A stretch of 64,000 nucleotides of DNA from JAFMDF01 sp965277445 (GTDB lineage Bacteria; Bacteroidota; Bacteroidia; Chitinophagales; Saprospiraceae): NCBI GenBank assembly GCA_965277445.1, contig CBDICY010000030.1, positions 124,001-188,000 on the forward strand, in the 5' to 3' direction. Below are positions 52,804 through 61,693 of the stretch, one piece after another; positions within the stretch are counted from its first letter, which is position 1; each line of letters opens with the position of its first letter. Position numbers and translations under genes: made by a program. Below the pieces are notes generated by a model. The model was not told where the DNA came from. It saw nothing but the letters and a program-made list of their open reading frames with translations, and did no database searches.

Positions 52804-53706
52804 CTATAGATTTTCTATAATATGTTTAAATTCTTTTCTGCACCGCTCCGCTTTTTTTGCAAGGGTATTGGCTTTCGTTTTTAACTCACTCCCTTTAACT
52901 GTAGGAAAATCAAATTGAACAATTTCTGCGTAATTGAAGCCATCACCATATTTTCTTTCCAGTAATTTTTTACAGTCTTCACACATCTTACTAAAAGTTT
53001 TACCAATCAAGTCTCGGATTTCAAATATTTTATAAGTTTGATTTTTTCCTTTTGTCATTAAAGCATCAATAGAAACCATTTTCATGGAATTACTCTTTTT
53101 GTTTTTTAGCTTAAACAATTTCATCCTTGCTCTACGAGTAATGTAAAAAGCTAAGTTGCCATAATTTATTTTTCCTTGGATTAAATCTTTTCGAATGTCA
53201 ATTAAAGCATCCATTGTGCAGGTATGGGCTTGTTCTTCATTAGCCCCGCAGCGACTGCGCAAATAACTCGTACATTTTTTAAAATGGTTTAAATAAATTT
53301 TTTCAAAAAGTGCTTGGTTGCCTTGCTGTAGTTCTTGAACTAGGTCATCAAATATACCTTTTGTTAAGCCCATGTTTTGTTTCATTTGGTTTTCTGAGGG
53401 TATTGCTACTTTACATTCTGCTACCGTTTTTTCCTCTAACCTCTTGTTAATCTGCTTGGCAGTAATAAACCCTTTTGCTAAATCGTATTTAAACTTTTCA
53501 AACACATCTGTTAAGATAGAAGCAGATAGTTCTTGTATTCTTGGAAATTTAGTTTCAATTAGTTGCTCTAATAAAAGAGTATAGGGTATTTTGATATATT
53601 GCTCAAACAGTTCCTCCTTTCCCTCTTGAAGGGTAAGTGTAAGTTGTTTCAACTCTGATGAAGTAATTTCTTTACAGTTGTTATTGGTTCTTGCAAGACT
53701 AGTCAT
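52804..53706 (-). CDS. ECF-like sigma factor with apparently duplicated region 2
   Basis: 300 residues. The second half is a recognisable extracytoplasmic-function sigma: GNQALFEKIYLNHFKKCTSY to NLAFYITRRARMKLFKLKNK for region 2 (about 130-200), then CEDCKKLLERKYGDGFNYAE and KTKANTLAKKAERCRKEF for region 4 (about 240-300). The first ~85 residues repeat the region-2 helix pattern (GKEELFEQYIKIPYTLLLEQ, LTDVFEKFKYDLAKGFITAK), without the DNA-melting residues being clear. First gene of a minus-strand operon with a TPR membrane protein and an HTH protein, divergent from the subtilase-CHAT operon. The promoter it recognises is unknown. Confidence 0.72.
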   Translation of the reverse strand: MTSLARTNNNCKEITSSELKQLTLTLQEGKEELFEQYIKIPYTLLLEQLIETKFPRIQELSASILTDVFEKFKYDLAKGFITAKQINKRLEEKTVAECKVAIPSENQMKQNMGLTKGIFDDLVQELQQGNQALFEKIYLNHFKKCTSYLRSRCGANEEQAHTCTMDALIDIRKDLIQGKINYGNLAFYITRRARMKLFKLKNKKSNSMKMVSIDALMTKGKNQTYKIFEIRDLIGKTFSKMCEDCKKLLERKYGDGFNYAEIVQFDFPTVKGSELKTKANTLAKKAERCRKEFKHIIENL

Positions 53707-54095
53707 AGCTATTTTACATTCCTAGATTAATTTACATTTTGTTCTTCCCCTCTATAATAGATATATCTTTTTGAAGTATGACAAGGAAAGTGAATTTTTT
53801 TGAAAATTTATTTTCTGGGAATAGTCATAACTGGATAAAAGTTAGCCATTATAAGTATGCAAATTGTTTAACTCAACTTCGGTATTGCTTTATTACTTGC
53901 TCACTCATTGATTACAACAAAAAAAACCTAGCACCTTACTCGTAAAATTTACAGTTGTTTTAACATGGATGTAGTTCTTTTTAAAGAGCTGCATCTTTTT
54001 TTATACAAAAAATTAACTACTTTGTCATATTTTGATGAGTTCTTGACATTATACCCTTATAATTCATTTTTTAAAAAAGAATATATTCCAAACAA
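53707..54095. other. Divergent spacer sigma/subtilase with orphan terminator
   Basis: 389 gene-free AT-rich bases. The only strong structure is the plus-strand terminator hairpin at 53968-54002. No TAnnTTTG box was found on either strand, which fits control by an alternative sigma factor (inference). Confidence 0.55.
53968..54002 (+). terminator. Rho-independent terminator in the leader of the subtilase-CHAT operon
   Basis: GATGTAGTTCTTT (53968-53980), 2-base gap, AAAGAGCTGCATC (53983-53995), then seven T. A 13-bp stem with two G-U pairs. No plus-strand gene lies upstream, so it either ends a short RNA or attenuates the downstream operon. Confidence 0.8.
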
Positions 54096-55433
54096 ATGCG
54101 TAAGACAACTGTAAGAAAAATATTGACTTTATTGTTATTTTCTTATTTTAATAATCCTATTTGGGGTCAATTATTTAATAATGTAAATGATACTATCCAG
54201 CTTCCTGTACCAGTTATGATTCAATGGGATAGAAGTGCAGCACCATCTGAAATTGATAGTATTATGCGTCAATATGACGCAAAGCTAAGCGATGCTATTC
54301 GGGAAGAAAAATTTAGAAGTATACTTATAGATAAATATGAAATTTATAAAGTTCCCAGTACAATTTCTACTTATTTAGATCTTATCAATTATTTTGACTG
54401 CGACCCTATTACTGGTGTAAATGGGACAGGGACATCATTAGGAGGCAGAGCAAAATCTATGGATCTTGATAATACTTTTGGTCTTTCGGATATTAACCAA
54501 GATTGTTCTTATGCTTATGATATTCAAAATTATCATCCTTATCCACATTGTGTGGGGCTAGCCTACCCTGATAGTAATTTTTATGAAGAAAATTGTATTT
54601 CTTTTTGTAATAAAATAAGGGTAATTATTATTGACGCTGGTGTAAATGCGGAAGATCCTTTATTAAGTGACTTATATAATAATAGTGGAAATTATAATTT
54701 TATAAATAAAACAACAGATGTAAGGGATACAGGGACTCAGCACGGTTCTCATGTTGCTCGTGTGATTATAGGGACTATAGGGCAGACTACAGCGAATATC
54801 GAGTTATGTGCTTATAAAATTTTGAATGAGCAAGGAATAGGAACGATTTTTAATCTAAATGCAGCACTTTTAAAATCATTGAATAATGGGGCAGACATTG
54901 TAAATCTTAGTTTGGGGGCAATAATACCCGAAGCAGATGGCTGCACGAGTATTATGGAGAATATTTTGACACTAGCAGCTACAGAAAATACTTTAGTAAT
55001 AGCTGCTGCGGGAAATGACACGACTAATCTAGATACTACTTATTATTTACCCGCTTCCTTAAATAGTGCTAATTTAATGGTTGTAGGTGCTTCAGATTGC
55101 GAAGACAGGATTGCTCCTTTTTCCAATCATAGCTATGAAAAGGTTGATTTACTTGCACCTGGAATTGACATTATTGTTGGTGATAATGTATGTAAAAGCG
55201 GAACTTCTTTTTCTACACCAATAGTGTCATCCCTCTGTGCAATAAGAGCGGCGACCTTACCAGTTTTTAATTCAATTGAACTAAAGAATATGGTATTAGG
55301 AGCAGTTAATAAAAAGCCAGAATGGTATCAATATTGTAGGACAGGCGGGATGATAAATCCATCTAAACTTTTTACAAATGACTGTTGGAATAATTGTAGT
55401 TCAGAGCCATTACTAAAAAATGATAAAAAATAA
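54096..55433 (+). CDS. Secreted subtilisin-like serine protease (S8 family)
   Basis: 445 residues with a signal peptide (about 1-24, ending IWGQ). The triad is complete: D180 in VIIIDAGV (an unusual D-A-G instead of D-S/T-G), H216 in QHGSHVARVIIGT, and S371 in SGTSFSTPIVSSLCA, with the oxyanion Asn in VIAAAGND. A propeptide-like region of ~150 residues precedes the catalytic domain. There is no T9SS tail; the end DCWNNC could form a disulfide. It is followed after 18 bases by the TPR-CHAT gene, so the two proteases are in one operon, divergent from the sigma operon. Likely acts in the periplasm or outside; substrates unknown. Confidence 0.88.
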   Translation: MRKTTVRKILTLLLFSYFNNPIWGQLFNNVNDTIQLPVPVMIQWDRSAAPSEIDSIMRQYDAKLSDAIREEKFRSILIDKYEIYKVPSTISTYLDLINYFDCDPITGVNGTGTSLGGRAKSMDLDNTFGLSDINQDCSYAYDIQNYHPYPHCVGLAYPDSNFYEENCISFCNKIRVIIIDAGVNAEDPLLSDLYNNSGNYNFINKTTDVRDTGTQHGSHVARVIIGTIGQTTANIELCAYKILNEQGIGTIFNLNAALLKSLNNGADIVNLSLGAIIPEADGCTSIMENILTLAATENTLVIAAAGNDTTNLDTTYYLPASLNSANLMVVGASDCEDRIAPFSNHSYEKVDLLAPGIDIIVGDNVCKSGTSFSTPIVSSLCAIRAATLPVFNSIELKNMVLGAVNKKPEWYQYCRTGGMINPSKLFTNDCWNNCSSEPLLKNDKK

Positions 55434-55451
55434 ATACTCAAATAAAATCTA

Positions 55452-58367
55452 ATGAAAAAGGCAATAATATTTTTATTTACAATATGCGTAAATTTAGTTC
55501 CTCAGTCACTATTATCTCAAGATTGTAATGCTTCGGAAGAGGTGGTAGCGATGGCAGATAGTGTATTCAAAGTCTCTGGTGACTTGGACTCTGTGCTTTC
55601 AACTTTGAAGATTACGCTTAATGATTGCTTAGGAACAAAAGATTCTCTTGATGGTTCCTTGAGTGAATTATATCATAGGATAGGCAGAATCTACTTTGAT
55701 CAAGCAAATGATAGAGAGGCATTAAGGTATCTTAATGCTGCGGCGATAACTAGAGATAAACACTTTGGTCCTTATCACGAAAAAACCTCTCAAAGCTATT
55801 ATATGTTAGCTCTTTCTAATTTCTATTTAGAGAATCATAATACAGCTATTGAATATGGCGAAAAAGCTGTTGAAGCATTGGAACAGGCTTCATCTCATGC
55901 TAAAGATTCTATAATTGCCGAATATTATCAGCATTTAAGTAAGTGCTATAATAGAGTAGGTGACTACAGTCAAGCATTATTTTATACACAGGCTTCTTTA
56001 AATAGCTTTCCAAATAAAAGTGACAATTCAAATTATCATTATTACCACAGTATAGGGCAAATTTATTTTAACCAACATAAACACCAATTAGCCATTGACA
56101 ATTATCAAAGAGCAAAACAATATCTTGAAAAAATAGGGGTAGAGAAAGAGCCCTCAGCTTATGGCACGTTAATGAATGATTTAGGCCTTGCCTATCATAA
56201 ATTAGAAAAAACAACACAAGCCTCGACTTATTATCAAGAAGCATTAAAGTATTATAAAGTTACCAATCTAAATACAATGGAAGTAGCTAATACTTATGCC
56301 AACCTTGTAGCTGTTTCAATGAAATTAAATCAATTTTCTCAAGTAAACAATTATTTCAATAAAGGTTTAATTTTTGCCAAAGCTCAGACTCCATCAGGTT
56401 TCCATCCTATTATCGCAGAACTCCATTATAATAAAGCAGCAGCAGATTCTAAACAGAAAAAATACGAATCGGCAACATATCATCTACAAAAAGGCATAAA
56501 AGCTTTAATTCCGACTTACCAAGTTCAAGCAATTCCTGCTCGTTTTAGTATAGATGAAGAACCAATAGCCCATAAAATAGAATTATTAGAGTTATTAGAA
56601 GTACAGGCAAATACATTTCATGATAAATATCAAAATGAAAACCAGCTAGAAGATTTAAAATTTGCATACGCTACTTATTCCAAAATTGATACTCTAGTTA
56701 CTCAAATTAGAAGAGGGTTTAAGGTAGCAGATTCTAAATACTTCTTACAAGAGGTCATTTTTCCCATTTATGAAAAAGCTATTGCTACTTCTTTTCAATT
56801 ATATGAATTAAACAAAGAACAGCATTATTTGGAAGATGCTTATCATTATATAGCCAAAAACAAAGCCGTTATTTTATTAGAAGGTTTGCAAGATGAAAAT
56901 GCTAAATTTTTAGGAATCCCAGATAGTTTATTACAAAAAGAAAAACGAGTTAAGGAGATTTTATCCAAATCAGAAAATGAAGTTTATACAGCGCAGGAGA
57001 TGCGAAATGATAGCCTTGTACCTATTGCTACTAATAGGTTAGTAAGTCTAAAACGGCAATATGAACAGCTAATTCAACAATTTGAAACCCATTATCCAGC
57101 ATACTACCAATTAAAATATGCTTATGAATCGCCATTAAGCATACAAGAAATACAAGAAAAAATTGAACCAGATAGAGCCTTAGTAGAATTCTTTTTAGGA
57201 GAAGAAAATCTTTTTGTTTTTACTATTTCTAAAAATGAATTTCGGCATTATAAAAAGAAAATTCCCTTAGGTTTCAGAGATTTGGTCTATGAATATAGAG
57301 GAATGCTTCAGGAAGATAGTTTATTAATCAAACAATCTTATTCCATAGTTTCCCACCAATTATATAGCTTTTTATTGAAAGAACCTTTGCAAAATTTAGA
57401 CACTTCTATTAATCGCCTTATTCTTATTCCTGATAATATATTATTGCAAATTTCATTTGATGGACTATTGACCCAACCTCATGCTATTAAAGAATGGTAT
57501 AATATAGCAAATCCCTATCTGTTTAAAAAATATGCTACGGCTTTATCCTATTCCAATCTTCTTGCTTTTGATAATGAAAAAGAACAAAGACTTGCAAAGG
57601 CAACAAAAGGCTTCTTGGGATTTGGATTAGAATATGATAGTCTTAGCTTAAAAGATTTATTTATAAATCGGACAGAAATAGACCCCAATAAGAAAAATCG
57701 GATAAGCGGTAGATTGCGTTATTCTGATGATGAAGCTAGGGAAATCGGAGTTTTATTAAATGGAGACACTTTTCTCAATCAAGCAGCAACCAAACAAGCT
57801 TTATTGAAGCATATACCGAATTATAATATTGTGCACATAGCAGGACATGGCAATGTGGACGAAGACAATCCCTTAAACTCAGGAATTATTCTTTCTAAGA
57901 GTACCGATTCAACGGATAATGTGTTAAGAGCATCGGATATCTTCCCAATTAAATTAGCTGCTAATATGGTCGTTTTAAGTGCTTGTCAAACGGGATATGG
58001 ACCTTTGATAAAAGGAGAAGGAATGAGAACTTTTGCACAAGCATTTGCCTCTGCAGGCTGTCCAGCATTGATAGCTAGCTTATGGAATATACCCGATGCT
58101 TCAACTAAAAGAATTTTACTCCCATTTTATAAAAACTTAAAGCAAGGGCAACCAAAAGACATTGCTTTGAGAAATGCCAAACTTCATTATTTGAAAAATG
58201 GAGACGTTCTTGCGCTTGACCCGTCGCATTGGGCACATCTGGTGTTAATTGGAAATATCGATAGTATAGATTTCCCATCCACGAATTGGTGCTGGTGGAA
58301 AATATTACCTTTGGGACTAATACTGTTCTTTTTTGGTATAAGAGCCTTGAAGCAGTATTTGTCCTAG
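55452..58367 (+). CDS. Exported TPR-CHAT protease with C-terminal membrane anchor
   Basis: 971 residues. Signal peptide (about 1-22, LSQ/DC). TPR repeats span about 60-370 (YHRIGRIYFDQANDREALRY, AYGTLMNDLGLAYHKLEKTT), then a helical linker to ~570. The CHAT domain, a caspase-like cysteine protease fold, covers about 650-935: catalytic H799 in VHIAGHGNVD and C845 in LSACQTGYGP are intact, followed by GMRTFAQAFASAGCPALIAS and LWNIPDASTKR. The last ~24 residues (WWKILPLGLILFFFGIRALK) form one membrane segment, so TPR and CHAT parts should face the periplasm. Known CHAT proteins cleave partner proteins on activation. The operon partner is a subtilase. Confidence 0.9.
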   Translation: MKKAIIFLFTICVNLVPQSLLSQDCNASEEVVAMADSVFKVSGDLDSVLSTLKITLNDCLGTKDSLDGSLSELYHRIGRIYFDQANDREALRYLNAAAITRDKHFGPYHEKTSQSYYMLALSNFYLENHNTAIEYGEKAVEALEQASSHAKDSIIAEYYQHLSKCYNRVGDYSQALFYTQASLNSFPNKSDNSNYHYYHSIGQIYFNQHKHQLAIDNYQRAKQYLEKIGVEKEPSAYGTLMNDLGLAYHKLEKTTQASTYYQEALKYYKVTNLNTMEVANTYANLVAVSMKLNQFSQVNNYFNKGLIFAKAQTPSGFHPIIAELHYNKAAADSKQKKYESATYHLQKGIKALIPTYQVQAIPARFSIDEEPIAHKIELLELLEVQANTFHDKYQNENQLEDLKFAYATYSKIDTLVTQIRRGFKVADSKYFLQEVIFPIYEKAIATSFQLYELNKEQHYLEDAYHYIAKNKAVILLEGLQDENAKFLGIPDSLLQKEKRVKEILSKSENEVYTAQEMRNDSLVPIATNRLVSLKRQYEQLIQQFETHYPAYYQLKYAYESPLSIQEIQEKIEPDRALVEFFLGEENLFVFTISKNEFRHYKKKIPLGFRDLVYEYRGMLQEDSLLIKQSYSIVSHQLYSFLLKEPLQNLDTSINRLILIPDNILLQISFDGLLTQPHAIKEWYNIANPYLFKKYATALSYSNLLAFDNEKEQRLAKATKGFLGFGLEYDSLSLKDLFINRTEIDPNKKNRISGRLRYSDDEAREIGVLLNGDTFLNQAATKQALLKHIPNYNIVHIAGHGNVDEDNPLNSGIILSKSTDSTDNVLRASDIFPIKLAANMVVLSACQTGYGPLIKGEGMRTFAQAFASAGCPALIASLWNIPDASTKRILLPFYKNLKQGQPKDIALRNAKLHYLKNGDVLALDPSHWAHLVLIGNIDSIDFPSTNWCWWKILPLGLILFFFGIRALKQYLS

Positions 58368-58417
58368 TGGCGTTGTTTTCTGAAGTGCTTTCTTGTAAAA
58401 ATAGAATTCATTCTTTG

Positions 58418-58460
58418 TTTTTTGATTTATTTGGACATTGAGTCCAAATAAATCAAAAAA
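58418..58460. repeat. Perfect 19-bp inverted repeat
   Basis: The arm 58418-58436 (TTTTTTGATTTATTTGGAC) is fully complementary to 58442-58460, with loop ATTGA. 50 bases after the CHAT stop. Not followed by a long T-run (CCTTTTT). Confidence 0.85.
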
Positions 58461-58705
58461 CCTTTTTACAAATTTTACCGTTCGATACGGAAAAATTTAT
58501 TATACGACATCAAAATTCTGGGCTAATAATTTTTTATAAGAAAACCCTTTTGTTATCTGGATTACTTACACTAAAATCTTAAATTTCTGATATGGTACGG
58601 AAAAAAAGCCTAAGAATTCTTCCAAACCTATCAATCAGACATTGAGGAATTACGACAGCAAATTACCTTATTAAATTGATTGGAAGTATTTTTTTATCCC
58701 AACAT

Positions 58706-58746
58706 AAAAATGGTTTGTCAGCATATAGCTTACAAACCATTTTTTA
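58706..58746 (+). terminator. Rho-independent terminator in the CHAT-kinase spacer
   Basis: AAAAATGGTTTGT (58706-58718), 13-base loop, ACAAACCATTTTT (58732-58744), with a T-tract to 58745. Confidence 0.8.
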
Positions 58747-58788
58747 TTAAAAAATATCTAGAAAAATTTTTTATCAGCGTTCTTTGAT

Positions 58789-58796
58789 TAAATTTG
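58789..58796 (+). promoter_or_regulatory. -7 box (TAAATTTG) of the kinase gene
   Basis: TAAATTTG followed by TG, 30 bases before the ATG at 58827. The -33 region is T-rich without a clear TTTG. Confidence 0.5.
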
Positions 58797-58826
58797 TGTA
58801 CTGACATACTCAAATAAATAAAAACG

Positions 58827-60719
58827 ATGACCGCTTTAAACCAAAACTTCCTTACACGGATACTATTTTTTATTTGCTATTCTATTGTTTTAGCTCCAAT
58901 AAATGCACAGGAAAGTAAGCCTACTAATATTCAAATTGATAGCCTTTTAATCTCGGCAGAATCAATGAAGAGAAGCAATACTGAACAATCAATCAACGAG
59001 GCTCAGCAAGCGCTGTCTATGGCTAAAAAGCATGGATTAGTGGAATATCAAATCAAAGCGAATATTCAATTAGGCTGGCTTCATTCTTCCTTAAAAGAAT
59101 ATCCTAAAGCGATGGCATTTTATGAAATAGCTTTAGCAGAAGCACGAAAAAGTGAAAATCAAACATTAGAATTAGAAGCTTGGGTAGATTGGGCTTTTTT
59201 ATTTGAGCGAACAGGTGATTTTAATAAAGCTATTAACGAATTACTAGCTGCGCAGCAATTAGCGGAACAATTGGGGAATCAAAAAGAAATGGCGAAAATA
59301 TATTCTAATATCGCTCGAGTTTATTTTAATTATAAGGATATTGATAAAGCTATTGAGTTTTTGAATAAATCGAAAATGATCTTTGAGCAACTAGGAGAGC
59401 AAGAAATGCTTTCTTCTTTGTATAATAATTTAGCCATTCTTTATAAAAATAGTGGAAACAATGAAAAAGCAATCACTTCTTTTAAACATGCGGTGAGTAC
59501 TAGTTTGGTGCTTAAAGATACTCTGGGAGCGGCTCAATCTTATAATAATTTAGGTTTTTTATATACGCTTGAAAATAAATTGGATACGGCGGAAAAATAT
59601 CTGTTAAGCGCTTTGAATATATATGAGCAAGCTAACCAAGAAAACCCTTTTACGAATCATTATTTAGCTAAATTATACTATCAACAAAAGGACATTGAAT
59701 TAGCAAAAAAATATGCTTTAAAAGGGCAAGCACTTTTTGAAGCAAGAGCAATGAAACAGGGGGGAGTAAGTGCTAAAGAGTTACTTAGTCAAATTTATGC
59801 GCTTGCTGGGGATTTTAAGGCTGCCTATAATTATCAAGTGGAATTAGACCAAGGGAAAGAGGAACTTTTTAAACTAGATAAATCTAAGGCAGTTGAATTA
59901 ATTGAAAATAAGTATGAATTGCAGCAAAAGGAAATAGCTTTATTGAAGGTAAATCAACAAAATGAGCGCCGTAAGTTTACCATTATGAGTCTTCTTGGAT
60001 TAGGATTGTTTGCTTTAATTTTAGGGTGGTTATTTTTTAGGCAAAGGCAATTACAACATAAAAAGGCGCAATTATTATTAGAACAACGGTTGTTGCGTTC
60101 CCAAATGAAACCCCATTTTATTTTTAATGCCCTTTCTAGTATTCAAGGGTTTATTTTAAAAAATGATAATAAAACAGCAGGCATTTATTTGGCTAAATTT
60201 TCTCGATTGATACGAATGGTACTGGAAAATTCCCGTCGAGAGTATGTACCTTTAGCAGAAGAAGTTACTTCTCTGGAAAATTATTTAGACTTGCAACAAC
60301 TGCGTTTTCCTGAAAAATTTGCGTACGAAATCAAAGTTGATGAGCAGATAGATCAGGAAGAAATGGCTATCCCTCCATTAATAGCACAGCCTTTTATTGA
60401 AAATGCAATTGAACATGGTATTCAGCATATTGAAGGGAAAGGTTTTTTGATCATCCGTTTTAAATGGGAAAAAGAAGGACTCCAATTCCAATTAGAGGAT
60501 AATGGAGTAGGGAGAGCGCAAGCAGCTATATTAAAAGCAGAACGGATTCCCCACCAATCTCTAAGTACCCAAATAACCAAAGAACGTTTGCAAATTTATC
60601 AGCATAAAACACAGCAAAATTTCAATTTAGAGATTAAAGATAAGTTGAATAATCAACAACAAATCATAGGAACTAGGGTCTTTATTCAACTCCCATTTAC
60701 AAAATGGATCGCTGGATAA
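58827..60719 (+). CDS. TPR sensor histidine kinase, LytS/YehU (His_kinase) type
   Basis: 630 residues. Signal-like segment at the N-terminus (LFFICYSIVLAPINAQE), then seven or so TPR units outside the cytoplasm (residues about 35-335; KIYSNIARVYFNYKDIDKAI, SLYNNLAILYKNSGNNEKAI), a coiled stretch, one membrane segment (FTIMSLLGLGLFALILGWLF, about 384-404), and the cytoplasmic kinase. H430 in SQMKPHFIFNALSSIQGF is the phosphorylated His; IAQPFIENAIEHGIQH and LEDNGVGR are the N and G boxes. Probable partner of the LytTR regulator 15 bases downstream. TPRs as the sensor are usual in Bacteroidota kinases of this type. Confidence 0.93.
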   Translation: MTALNQNFLTRILFFICYSIVLAPINAQESKPTNIQIDSLLISAESMKRSNTEQSINEAQQALSMAKKHGLVEYQIKANIQLGWLHSSLKEYPKAMAFYEIALAEARKSENQTLELEAWVDWAFLFERTGDFNKAINELLAAQQLAEQLGNQKEMAKIYSNIARVYFNYKDIDKAIEFLNKSKMIFEQLGEQEMLSSLYNNLAILYKNSGNNEKAITSFKHAVSTSLVLKDTLGAAQSYNNLGFLYTLENKLDTAEKYLLSALNIYEQANQENPFTNHYLAKLYYQQKDIELAKKYALKGQALFEARAMKQGGVSAKELLSQIYALAGDFKAAYNYQVELDQGKEELFKLDKSKAVELIENKYELQQKEIALLKVNQQNERRKFTIMSLLGLGLFALILGWLFFRQRQLQHKKAQLLLEQRLLRSQMKPHFIFNALSSIQGFILKNDNKTAGIYLAKFSRLIRMVLENSRREYVPLAEEVTSLENYLDLQQLRFPEKFAYEIKVDEQIDQEEMAIPPLIAQPFIENAIEHGIQHIEGKGFLIIRFKWEKEGLQFQLEDNGVGRAQAAILKAERIPHQSLSTQITKERLQIYQHKTQQNFNLEIKDKLNNQQQIIGTRVFIQLPFTKWIAG

Positions 60720-60734
60720 ATTTAAACCAATGAT

Positions 60735-61472
60735 ATGATAGACGCAGTAATTATAGAAGATGAACAGCCCATTATTGATGGGCTAAAAGAAATGATTAAG
60801 TTATTTTGCCCTACTGTAAATATAGTTGGTGCAGCAAAAACAGTTAGAACAGCGTATGCGCTGATTCAAGAAGAGAGCCCTCAGTTGGTTTTTTTAGACA
60901 TTCAGCTCGAAAATGGTAGCGGGTTTGATTTATTAGATAAAATACCAAGTCCCACTTTTCAAATTATTTTTATTACAGGTTTTAATAATTTCGCCGTTAA
61001 AGCTTTTAAATATAGTGCAGCTGATTATTTACTAAAACCAATTGATCCTCAGGAATTACAAGACAGCATTCAACGTTTAGTACCGACCAATTCACAAAGC
61101 AATCTCTCCTTGCAAACCCTTCAAAAAAATAGCGAACAATTAGAAAACTTGTTACTTAAGACACAAGACCGTTATTATATTACCAAAATTGAAGAGATTA
61201 TTTATTGTAAATCAGAGGGGAACTATACCACTTTTTACCTTAAGGGACATCAGGAAGTTGTCGTATCCAAATCTATAAAATATTATACGGATCTATTTAA
61301 AGATCAACCAATCTATCGCGTCCACCAATCCTTTTTGATTAATATGAATTGGGTCAGACAATACGATAAAAAAGGATATGTTCATTTAATTGAAGGGCAT
61401 ACAATTCCTATTGCTGCTCGAAAAACGGATTATTTTCTTGGCTTACTCTCTGACTACACTGGGTTTGCATAA
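60735..61472 (+). CDS. LytTR-family response regulator
   Basis: 245 residues. Receiver domain 1-120 with phosphoacceptor D55 in LVFLDIQLENGSGF, the acidic pair in IIEDEQPIIDG, and the Lys in YLLKPIDPQEL. C-terminal LytTR DNA-binding domain (about 145-240: YITKIEEIIYCKSEGNYTTF, YRVHQSFLINMNWVRQYDKK, IPIAARK). LytTR proteins bind direct repeats spaced about two helical turns. Three such repeats lie directly after this gene. Pairs with the upstream kinase. Confidence 0.95.
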   Translation: MIDAVIIEDEQPIIDGLKEMIKLFCPTVNIVGAAKTVRTAYALIQEESPQLVFLDIQLENGSGFDLLDKIPSPTFQIIFITGFNNFAVKAFKYSAADYLLKPIDPQELQDSIQRLVPTNSQSNLSLQTLQKNSEQLENLLLKTQDRYYITKIEEIIYCKSEGNYTTFYLKGHQEVVVSKSIKYYTDLFKDQPIYRVHQSFLINMNWVRQYDKKGYVHLIEGHTIPIAARKTDYFLGLLSDYTGFA

Positions 61473-61474
61473 CA

Positions 61475-61527
61475 ACGAATTTACAATAAATACTAACGAA
61501 TATACATTAAATCGTATCGAATATACA
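61475..61527 (+). promoter_or_regulatory. Triple direct repeat, 21-bp period: predicted LytTR operator
   Basis: ACGAATTTACA (61475-61485), ACGAATATACA (61496-61506) and TCGAATATACA (61517-61527) are spaced exactly 21 bases apart. This matches the LytTR binding mode (direct repeats two turns apart). It lies between the LytTR gene and the secreted 61694 gene, whose ATG is 167 bases further. Confidence 0.72.
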
Positions 61528-61693
61528 TCTGCCTTAATTACTTACCGGTAAACAATTAATTTTACCTCAAATTAACAATTTTTATAATGTTTCACTACAA
61601 GTTATTACTTGTAGTAAATCGTTTCAACCTCACATATCTAAGTAATAACCCCGTTTATATTTCACTTTTCACCATTTAAATAATCATTAATTA

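Larger units (their letters stand above)
58368..58826. other. Gene-free spacer with two hairpins, CHAT to histidine kinase
   Basis: 459 bases. It contains the perfect inverted repeat 58418-58460 and a T-tracted terminator at 58706-58746. In between is a short open stretch encoding EFFQTYQSDIEELRQQITLL (about 58617-58679) that reads like a gene fragment (coiled-coil) but has stops around it, so it may be the relic of a lost gene. Confidence 0.5.

Noticed and set aside
53372..53584. Plus-strand open frame antisense to the sigma gene
   Set aside because: No domain; the minus-strand frame has recognisable sigma regions over the same bases.
54001..54040. TACTTTG and TATTTTG as promoter boxes before the subtilase gene
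   Set aside because: Both are one base short of TAnnTTTG and sit at or after the terminator hairpin.
58560..58680. Possible transposase remnant
   Set aside because: Only about 20 residues read well and they match no specific transposase motif; kept as a weak relic note instead.
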